This document shows, one piece after another, positions 1 to 5,715 of a stretch of DNA of 64,000 nt; the first letter of the stretch is position 1, and the number at the start of each line of letters is the position of its first letter. The stretch covers positions 1 through 64,000 of the forward strand of contig NZ_CAJHCR010000013.1 of NCBI RefSeq assembly GCF_904848585.1. Reading direction: 5' to 3'. The stretch comes from Paraburkholderia kirstenboschensis. Its GTDB lineage: Bacteria; Pseudomonadota; Gammaproteobacteria; Burkholderiales; Burkholderiaceae. The notes beneath the pieces were generated by a model. The model saw nothing but the letters and a program-made list of their open reading frames with translations. It made no database searches and was not told the origin of the DNA. A program made the position numbers and the translations under genes.

Positions 1-147
1 GTCGCGCGCGCCGAAGAACCAGGCGAGCAGGATCACCGTGTAGATGGCCATCACGACGGCGGTGATGCGTTGCGCGAGCCAGTCGCGCAGACCGTAGTGC
101 GCGCCGACGACAAGACGCTTCGGACCGATTCGGTTAGGGGCTGCCAT
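1..147 (-). CDS. sdhD: succinate dehydrogenase membrane anchor subunit SdhD (partial)
   Basis: This is the N-terminal 49 codons of a gene that runs off the left edge. The product begins MAAPNRIGPKRLVVGAHYGL and continues into a hydrophobic segment with RDWLAQRITAVVMAIY, the heme/quinone-proximal first helix typical of proteobacterial SdhD. SdhD with SdhC anchors the SdhAB catalytic subunits of complex II in the inner membrane and helps bind heme b and ubiquinone. It starts 4 bp after the sdhC stop, so the two are translated from one mRNA. sdhA and sdhB would be expected further left on the same strand, outside the window. The start ATG at 147 is the only sensible one. Confidence 0.9.
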   Translation of the reverse strand, partial: MAAPNRIGPKRLVVGAHYGLRDWLAQRITAVVMAIYTVILLAWFFGARD

Positions 148-151
148 TTTT

Positions 152-565
152 TTAGAATGCTCCGAAGAGTTTCGCCGCGAAGGCGATCGTGAGAAGCGAG
201 GACACGACGAACACGACGATGGAGGTCTGCTTGCCGCCTTCCTTGTTGACCGCGCGGTGCGTGTCCATCACGAGGTGACGGATGCCCGCGCAGAAGTGGA
301 ACAGGAACGCCCAGGCGAGCACCAGCGTGATGAGCTTGACGATGATGCCGGAGAGAAAGGCCTTGAAGACCTCGAAGCTCAGTTCGGAAGTCAGGCTCTG
401 GTCGAAGAGGTACAGCAGGAACGGAAGGAAAACAAACAGCAGACCACCGCTCAAGCGATGAAGAATCGACACGCGCCCCGCAAGCGGCAGGCGGTACGCC
501 GTCAATATCTGCCCGATACCGATGTTCCGGTATTCCGGCCTCGGTTTTTTTAATGTGTCAGCCAC
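152..565 (-). CDS. sdhC: succinate dehydrogenase cytochrome b556 subunit SdhC
   Basis: The product is a 137-residue membrane subunit of complex II. It shows the family opening KKPRPEYRNIGIGQI and the SdhC signature RVSILHRLSGGLLF near residue 35, three transmembrane helices, and a conserved heme-ligand region HFCAGIRHLVMD near residue 100. I start it at GTG 565 (VADTLKKPRP), which has an AAGGGG ribosome site about 8 nt upstream; an in-frame ATG 33 bp further out (598) adds an atypical extension and is less likely. It is the first gene of the sdh operon, followed 4 bp later by sdhD. A LysR gene is divergent, with a 221-bp shared upstream region holding a large inverted repeat. Confidence 0.93.
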   Translation of the reverse strand: MADTLKKPRPEYRNIGIGQILTAYRLPLAGRVSILHRLSGGLLFVFLPFLLYLFDQSLTSELSFEVFKAFLSGIIVKLITLVLAWAFLFHFCAGIRHLVMDTHRAVNKEGGKQTSIVVFVVSSLLTIAFAAKLFGAF

Positions 566-703
566 AGTAGACCCCTTTGCCTCTTTAGATAAACACAACG
601 GCGCGCACCGCCGCTCGCTCCGATATAGGCGCGAATCGTGTCCTACCTCATCCTTTAATGATCGAACGGCGCTGTATTGCGGGAGGATTTATAGGACGGA
701 CCG

Positions 704-756
704 CGCGATAGCGATATTTTGTCGCACCGCTGATATACTGTCCAATATCTATCGCG
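704..756. promoter_or_regulatory. large imperfect inverted repeat in the sdhC/LysR divergent promoter region
   Basis: CGCGATAGCGATATT (704-718) is mirrored by AATATCTATCGCG (744-756); the arms match over 13 bp with a 2-bp bulge. It sits 30 bp before the LysR start and about 140 bp before sdhC, where an autoregulatory LysR-type operator would be expected. Binding is inferred, not shown. Confidence 0.45.
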
Positions 757-786
757 TCTTACTGAAATAGCTTTTTCAGATATCAG

Positions 787-1683
787 ATGGAACTGCGTCA
801 TATTCGCTACTTTGTCGCCGTCGCTGAAGAACGCAACGTCACTCGCGCGGCCGAAAGACTTGGCATTGGGCAGCCGCCGCTCAGCCAGCAGATCCACGCT
901 CTCGAAGACGAAATGGGCGTGCGGCTGTTTCGCCGCACCGGTCACGGCGTCGTATTGACAGAGGCTGGCGAGGCATTCGCCGCCGACGCAAAGCGCATCC
1001 TGTACGACACCCGGCTTGCGGTCGAAAAGGCGCAGAGCGCGGGCCGTGGCGAAATCGGGCAGCTCAACATCGGCTTTACCGGGTCCGCAGCGTTCAATCC
1101 TGTCGTGTCCAAGCTGATTCGCGGCTATCGGCAGGACTATCCGAACGTCACCCTCACGCTTGCCGAAGGCAACACCGCACAACTGCTCGCCTATCTCGGC
1201 GACGGCCGCGTGGACGTCGCCTTCGTGCGTCTCGGCAGCCAGTCGCCGGCGGGCGTGCAGTTCCACCACATTGCGATCGAGCCGATGCGCGTCGTATTGC
1301 CGGCAACGCATCGCCTCGCGAAGAAACGCAAAATCGCGCTGTCCGCATTAGCTGAAGACCCGTTCGTGATGCTTCCGCGAGAGGCGAGCCCCACGCTGCA
1401 CGACGTCATTGTCGGAGCATGCAGGGAAGCCGGGTTCGAGCCGATCGCGGGACAGCAGGCGCCGCAGCTGTCGTCGGTGGTGAATCTGGTTGCTGCGGAG
1501 TTTGGCGTCTCGCTGGTGCCGGCTTCCGTGTGTCAGATACAGGTGGAAGGCGTCGCTTATACCGACGTGCTCGGCAACGCCATCTCGATCCGGCTCGTGC
1601 TGGCCTCACGCATCGAAGCCGCGCCAGCAAAGACAGCGAACTTCCTGCAGAAGGCGTTTGCGCTGGCGTCGTCGGTTACGTGA
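787..1683 (+). CDS. LysR-type transcriptional regulator (CatM/BenM-like)
   Basis: The 298-residue product has an N-terminal winged helix-turn-helix (MELRHIRYFVAVAEERNVTRAAERLGIGQPPLSQQI, given here only as its family hallmark at residues 1-36) followed by a periplasmic-binding-type effector domain from about residue 90. The ELRHIRYFVAVAEE opening is typical of the BenM/CatM/TfdR branch, which usually senses small carboxylates. It is divergent from sdhC and so may act on its own promoter and possibly on sdhCDAB. The effector is not predictable. An intrinsic terminator follows at 1801-1824. Confidence 0.9.
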   Translation: MELRHIRYFVAVAEERNVTRAAERLGIGQPPLSQQIHALEDEMGVRLFRRTGHGVVLTEAGEAFAADAKRILYDTRLAVEKAQSAGRGEIGQLNIGFTGSAAFNPVVSKLIRGYRQDYPNVTLTLAEGNTAQLLAYLGDGRVDVAFVRLGSQSPAGVQFHHIAIEPMRVVLPATHRLAKKRKIALSALAEDPFVMLPREASPTLHDVIVGACREAGFEPIAGQQAPQLSSVVNLVAAEFGVSLVPASVCQIQVEGVAYTDVLGNAISIRLVLASRIEAAPAKTANFLQKAFALASSVT

Positions 1684-1800
1684 GGTGTCGAAGCCTCAGC
1701 TAAGTTCGACCGCTCGGAACGAGTTGTGCGCTGTCGTTGAGCGAAGTCTTGCGGCGCCTTCGAAGCAACTGTCGGCGTGAGTCGTCACGTCGGCGAGGAG

Positions 1801-1824
1801 CAGCGTTGCGGCGCTGTCTTTTTT
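1801..1824 (+). terminator. intrinsic terminator after the LysR gene
   Basis: CAGCG (1801-1805), loop TTGCGG, CGCTG (1812-1816), then TCTTTTTT. It lies about 120 bp after the LysR stop and insulates the sigma-54 promoter downstream. Confidence 0.6.
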
Positions 1825-1844
1825 AGCAACACATCAAGCGTCTA

Positions 1845-1887
1845 TTGCGTCAGCGTGCAACAACGTTAGTCACGTTGCGTAGCGTGC
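1845..1887 (+). promoter_or_regulatory. candidate enhancer (UAS) pair for the sigma-54 activator
   Basis: TTGCGTCAGCGTGC (1845-1858) and TTGCGTAGCGTGC (1875-1887) are near-identical repeats spaced 30 bp, about three helical turns. They lie roughly 65-110 bp upstream of the -24 element of the sigma-54 promoter, the usual place for activator binding sites. The activator encoded at 5716-7686 is the natural candidate to bind them. Function is inferred. Confidence 0.45.
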
Positions 1888-1952
1888 TTATTCCTATCGT
1901 TACTCCCGATCGTTCCCGGCCTGGCGCGTCTTGCGCCGTAGCGCTGCCGCAA

Positions 1953-1967
1953 TGGCATGCGACTTGC
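1953..1967 (+). promoter_or_regulatory. sigma-54 (-24/-12) promoter of the PQQ dehydrogenase
   Basis: TGGCATGCGACTTGC matches TGGCAC-N5-TTGC with one mismatch, with GG at 1954-1955 and GC at 1966-1967 in exact spacing. Transcription would start near 1979, giving a leader of about 180 nt before the ATG at 2160. Confidence 0.75.
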
Positions 1968-2074
1968 CTTGAACGACTCGCAGCCAGCCTGCGTTCCCCA
2001 GACGATGACGCCACTGCGGCTTCACGTCGATAACTCAACATCAACCATGTGGCATCAACCGGAGCAGCTGCTTT

Positions 2075-2147
2075 GCGCGAACTCTGGTCGACCGCAACGA
2101 GTTGCATGGGACCAGAGTAACGCGCCAAGGCGCGAACTCTGGTCGAC
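2075..2147 (+). repeat. 18-bp direct repeats and competing hairpins in the dehydrogenase leader
   Basis: GCGCGAACTCTGGTCGAC occurs perfectly at 2075-2092 and 2130-2147. Between them ACCAGAGT (2111-2118) can pair with ACTCTGGT of either copy (2081-2088 or 2136-2143). The second option adds a strong inner stem CGCGC/GCGCG (2121-2134). The second repeat ends directly before the ribosome site AAGGAG (2148-2153). The geometry suggests alternative RNA structures near the start codon. Confidence 0.6.
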
Positions 2148-2159
2148 AAGGAGACAAGG

Positions 2160-3887
2160 ATGAAAGCTCGTTCTATTTCGACGATGCGGCCAGCGACGCT
2201 TGCGTTAAGCGTCGCCGCGGCCGTCAATCTGTTATGCGGACCGGTCGCCATGGCCGACGACTATCCGGCCGTCACCTACGAGCGTCTGACAGCCGCGCAA
2301 AGCGACCCCGGCTGGCTGACGTACTACCGCACCTACAACGGGCAGGCGCACTCGCCGCTCAAGCAGATCGACACGTCGAATGTGAAGCAGCTGAGACAGG
2401 TCTGGAGCTACAAGTTTCCAGCAGAGCTTCAACAGGGTTTTGAAGCGACGCCGATCGTCAATGGCCGTTATCTGTTCGTGACGACGCCGAAAGACAACGT
2501 CTATGCGTTCGATGCGGCGAGCGGCAAACAACTGTGGAAATTCGAGCCGAAGCTCGGCGCCGAGTCGTTCAAGACGGCATGCTGCGACGTGATCAACCGA
2601 GGCGTCGCGCTGTACGGCAGGAACGTCTATGTCGCGATGCTCAACGGCGACGTCGTCGCACTGGACGCACAAACGGGCTCGCTGGCCTGGCGCAAGGCGA
2701 TGTTCGAGCCCGGGCTCGGGTACGCGTTTTCTCTTGCGCCGCTCGCGCTCGACGGCGCGCTGGTGGTGGGCAGCGCAGGCGGGGAATATGGTGCGCGCGG
2801 TTTCATCGCGGCATTGAATCCGGACAACGGCAACGTGCTGTGGAAGCGGTTCACCGTGCCAGCGGCTGGCGAGAAGGGAGCCGATACATGGCCCGACGGC
2901 ATGCAGGAACATGGCGGCGCTCCCGCGTGGCTCACGGGCACGTATGACGCGGCATCGAAAACACTCTACTGGGGCGTGGGCAATCCGGGACCGTGGCTCG
3001 CCGATCTGCGGCCAGGCGACAATCTGTATTCGGACTCGCTGCTCGCGCTCGATCCGAAAACCGGCGATCTCAAATGGCACTACCAGTACACCAAACACGA
3101 CACCTGGGACTATGACGGCGTCAACACGCCGGTGCTTGCAAACATCAAGTATCAGGACAAGGACTACGACGCGATTCTTCACGCGGACCGTAACGGCTTC
3201 TTTCACGCAATCGACCGCGGCACCGGCAAGCTGATCTACGCCAAGCCCTTCGTCAAGGCGACTTCTGTCACTGGCTATACAGCCGACGGCGCCCCGATTC
3301 AGGACCCGTCAAAATATCCGAAGACCGGCACGACGATCGAAACGTGCCCGAGCTTCCTCGGCGGCAAAAACTGGTGGTCGGTTTCATACGATCCGGACAA
3401 GCACATCGCGATCGTTCCCGCGTTGCATGCGTGCATGTCGCTGTCCGGCAAATCGGTGACTTACATGGAAGGGCTGCCGTACCTCGGCGAGGGCTTCGAG
3501 ATCAAGCCGGAACCGGGAAGCAAGGGCTACGGAGAACTGCAGGCGATCGACGTCAGCACGGGCAAGAAACTCTGGAGTCACTGGAGCAAGCTGCCATGGA
3601 ATGGCGGCGTGGCGACGACCGCGGGCGGCCTTGCGTTCAGCGGCTCGCTCGACGGCTATCTGTACGCATTCGACTCGGCGACCGGCAAGGTGCTATGGAA
3701 GAGCCCGAAACTCGCAAGCGGAATCGTGGCGCAGCCGTCGGTTTTCGAGGTGGACGGCAAGGAGTATGTCGCCATTCTCGCCGGTTACGGTGGCGCTAAT
3801 CCGATCTGGGGCGGTCCGATGGCGAAGGCCGCGGAGAAGGTCCCACGCGGCGGCACGCTCTACGTGTTCGCACTCAATCACAGCTAA
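2160..3887 (+). CDS. PQQ-dependent alcohol dehydrogenase, probable lanthanide type
   Basis: A 575-residue periplasmic quinoprotein that oxidises alcohols with pyrroloquinoline quinone. A signal peptide ends near AMA-DD (residue 32). The eight-bladed propeller shows the adjacent-cysteine disulfide TACCDVINRG (C141, C142), metal ligands E209 (GGEYGARG) and N275 (WGVGNPGPW), and catalytic D317 in HDTWDYDGVN. The second aspartate, D319, sits two residues after the catalytic one, as in XoxF and ExaF/PedH lanthanide enzymes; calcium enzymes carry Ala, Ser or Thr there. There is no fused cytochrome domain, so electrons must leave through a separate cytochrome, probably the next gene, 88 bp downstream. 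The start has a good AAGGAG 6 nt upstream. A sigma-54 promoter lies upstream. Substrate is unknown; it may be methanol, ethanol or a longer alcohol. Confidence 0.92.
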   Translation: MKARSISTMRPATLALSVAAAVNLLCGPVAMADDYPAVTYERLTAAQSDPGWLTYYRTYNGQAHSPLKQIDTSNVKQLRQVWSYKFPAELQQGFEATPIVNGRYLFVTTPKDNVYAFDAASGKQLWKFEPKLGAESFKTACCDVINRGVALYGRNVYVAMLNGDVVALDAQTGSLAWRKAMFEPGLGYAFSLAPLALDGALVVGSAGGEYGARGFIAALNPDNGNVLWKRFTVPAAGEKGADTWPDGMQEHGGAPAWLTGTYDAASKTLYWGVGNPGPWLADLRPGDNLYSDSLLALDPKTGDLKWHYQYTKHDTWDYDGVNTPVLANIKYQDKDYDAILHADRNGFFHAIDRGTGKLIYAKPFVKATSVTGYTADGAPIQDPSKYPKTGTTIETCPSFLGGKNWWSVSYDPDKHIAIVPALHACMSLSGKSVTYMEGLPYLGEGFEIKPEPGSKGYGELQAIDVSTGKKLWSHWSKLPWNGGVATTAGGLAFSGSLDGYLYAFDSATGKVLWKSPKLASGIVAQPSVFEVDGKEYVAILAGYGGANPIWGGPMAKAAEKVPRGGTLYVFALNHS

Positions 3888-3975
3888 TGTTGATGCGGCC
3901 GCCGCACCCGACTGCCCAGCGCATTAGCGTAAGCAGACGGAGCGCAGCGGCCCGGCCTTTCCCGGAAGCAAGATC

Positions 3976-5226
3976 ATGAAGACTCGACTCAATTCCTTTG
4001 CTCTCGCCAGTGTGTTGCTGGCCGCCGGCGCGTCCATGCCGGTCGATGCCAGCGCCGGCGTGCGTGTTTGCACGTTCCCGGGCAGCCCGTCGACAGTACT
4101 CGACGAAGCGGTTGCGCGCGAAGCGTTCCGCACGGCGGGGATCGCACTCACGCTCGCTCCCGGCGGCTTCGCCAGTAGCGACGACGACGGCGTGTCGCTG
4201 AAAGAACTCGACAAGGCGCTTGCGCGCAAATGCGACGTGATTGCCGGCTTTCCGCGCTCTACAGTCGCGGATGGCTCCGACAGCAAGCTAACTTTCTCAC
4301 GCGAGTACCTGCACTCGGGCTACGTGAGCGTGACCCTGCATGAGCCGGCCGCGCAGACAGGCGGTGCCGAGATCGTTGCGGCAACTTATGCGAGCCCCGC
4401 GCAGTTGATCGCCGTGCAGCAGCCGAACGTCAGGCTCGATCTGGAGAACACCGCTGAGCTTACCGTCGATGCGGTCGCAACAGGCCATGCGCAACGTGCG
4501 ATCGTCTGGTATCCCGCTGTCGTCGCTTATACGAAAACGCATCCGGAGCCGCGCTTCAGGATCGCGCAAGCTGCTTCTGCGTATGCCGACTGGCATCTGG
4601 TATTCGCGTTCGGCAAGAGCGGTGCGACGTTGCAGCCGCGTATCGACGCGGCGTTACGCAAGATGGAGTCCGACGGCAGGCTCTCAACGTTGACGCGCGC
4701 CTGGACGCTGCCTCGCACAGCGCAGGCGAGGGTGCCGGACGCAACGGCGGTTGCCGCGGTTGCCGGGTTTGCCTATCGCGACGGTCCGCGCCATGCCGAT
4801 ACCGCGTGGGGAATTAGGCGGGCAGGCGGTCGTGAACTCCAGCAAGGCGGTTTCATCAAGGTCGATGCAACCGTATCAGCGGACGCACCTGGTTTTGACC
4901 GGTCGCAGGTGGCGCACGGCAAGACCTTATACTCGAGCGCGTGCGCGAAGTGCCATGGTCCGGATCTGCAAGGCTTGAATGCGCCCGCATTGCGCGGTCC
5001 GTCGTTCGCCCCGGCGGCGAATGCGAAGCTGACCATCGGCGGCGTTTACGGATACATGGCGACTAACATGCCCGCAGATCGTCCGGGCAAGATGAAGCCG
5101 CAAGACTACGCGGACATCATGGCGTTCCTGCTGTATTCGAACGGCTACAGCGCCGGGGCGAGCAAGCTGACGGACGACAATGCGAGAGCGTCGTCGAGAC
5201 CGCTGAACGCCGGTACTTCGCAGTAG
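3976..5226 (+). CDS. fusion of MxaJ/XoxJ-like periplasmic domain with cytochrome c
   Basis: The 416-residue product has a signal peptide (cleavage near DASA-GV, residue 28), then a solute-binding-protein fold from about 28 to 235. That part opens VRVCTFPGS and contains DVIAGFPRS and FSREYLHSGYVSVT, resembling MxaJ/XoxJ proteins that assist methanol dehydrogenases. After a linker, residues 310-395 form a cytochrome c domain with heme site C323-A-K-C326-H327 and a likely distal methionine in NMPADRPGKM. MxaJ/XoxJ and the cytochrome (MxaG/XoxG) are normally separate genes; here one chain carries both. It lies 88 bp after the PQQ dehydrogenase with no terminator between, so the two should be co-transcribed and form the dehydrogenase with its electron acceptor. 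A strong terminator follows. Confidence 0.85.
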   Translation: MKTRLNSFALASVLLAAGASMPVDASAGVRVCTFPGSPSTVLDEAVAREAFRTAGIALTLAPGGFASSDDDGVSLKELDKALARKCDVIAGFPRSTVADGSDSKLTFSREYLHSGYVSVTLHEPAAQTGGAEIVAATYASPAQLIAVQQPNVRLDLENTAELTVDAVATGHAQRAIVWYPAVVAYTKTHPEPRFRIAQAASAYADWHLVFAFGKSGATLQPRIDAALRKMESDGRLSTLTRAWTLPRTAQARVPDATAVAAVAGFAYRDGPRHADTAWGIRRAGGRELQQGGFIKVDATVSADAPGFDRSQVAHGKTLYSSACAKCHGPDLQGLNAPALRGPSFAPAANAKLTIGGVYGYMATNMPADRPGKMKPQDYADIMAFLLYSNGYSAGASKLTDDNARASSRPLNAGTSQ

Positions 5227-5294
5227 GTGCATCGGTTAGGAGGAGGCGCCGCAATCGGAGCGCGAGTCCCGGATTTGATAAGCCATCCTACTGA

Positions 5295-5340
5295 CGCCGC
5301 CACGCGAGTCGCGCATCATGACTCGCGTGGCGGCGTTTTC
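5295..5340 (+). terminator. strong intrinsic terminator after the quinoprotein operon
   Basis: A perfect 15-bp stem, CGCCGCCACGCGAGT (5295-5309) with ACTCGCGTGGCGGCG (5321-5335), has an 11-nt loop and is followed by TTTTC. It lies between the cytochrome fusion and the convergent pqqA and may end both transcripts, although only the plus side has a T-run. Confidence 0.85.
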
Positions 5341-5348
5341 TCGTTGCT

Positions 5349-5423
5349 TCAGCGAGTGGCGATATACATCGTGATCTCAAAACCAAAGCGCAGGTCGGTA
5401 TAGGCGGGTGTAGTCCACTGCAT
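5349..5423 (-). CDS. pqqA: PQQ precursor peptide PqqA
   Basis: A 24-residue peptide starting MQWTTPAYTDLRFGFE and ending in TMYIATR. Glu16 and Tyr20 form the E-x3-Y pair that PqqE cross-links and that becomes PQQ; the flanking pattern is that of PqqA in proteobacteria. The ribosome site AAGGAGA lies 5-11 nt before ATG 5423. It is an orphan copy: no pqqB, C, D or E lies in the window, so the processing enzymes must be encoded elsewhere. It is convergent with the PQQ dehydrogenase operon, which it would supply with extra cofactor precursor. A sigma-54-like promoter at 5489-5503 suggests induction together with the dehydrogenase. Confidence 0.93.
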   Translation of the reverse strand: MQWTTPAYTDLRFGFEITMYIATR

Positions 5424-5488
5424 GGATGTCTCCTTGGATATGACAAGTGATTCAAGAACCGCTTCGTGCAAGCGGTCATGTATTAAAC

Positions 5489-5503
5489 GCAAGGTCTATG
5501 CCG
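5489..5503 (-). promoter_or_regulatory. sigma-54 (-24/-12) promoter of pqqA
   Basis: On the minus strand the sequence reads CGGCATAGACCTTGC: the invariant GG and GC are at the correct 12-bp spacing and TTGC is perfect. Transcription would start near 5477, about 54 nt before the pqqA ATG. The first and sixth bases deviate from TGGCAC. Confidence 0.6.
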
Positions 5504-5592
5504 AGCAGGTCAGGAGTATTTCGGAGTTATTGAAGCGCTAGACAAAGCGCTGTATCTCGACCGAAAACTTGACGGCGGATCAACGCGCCTTG

Positions 5593-5680
5593 CAACGCGC
5601 CGATGCGGCGCGTTGCGTCTGGCCCGAAGGTCACGCGCTGCTCAATTGCAGCACAGCGGTGTTCCAGAATGGAACACCGC
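5593..5680. promoter_or_regulatory. two perfect 10-bp palindromes upstream of pqqA
   Basis: GCAACGCGCC-N5-GGCGCGTTGC (5593-5617) and GCGGTGTTCC-N5-GGAACACCGC (5656-5680) are both perfect 10-bp inverted repeats with 5-bp spacers. Their centres are 63 bp apart, close to six helical turns. They lie 90-180 bp upstream of the pqqA sigma-54 promoter and just beyond the stop of the sigma-54 activator gene. They could be activator sites or 3' hairpins of the activator mRNA; neither has a T-run. Confidence 0.5.
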
Positions 5681-5715
5681 AACGCAATGCAATGCGTGCA
5701 GTGCTGCAGCGCGAT

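Noticed and set aside
2232..3206. Minus-strand 324-codon frame opposite the PQQ dehydrogenase
   Set aside because: Composition is that of a GC-rich shadow; the dehydrogenase motifs on the plus strand are unambiguous.
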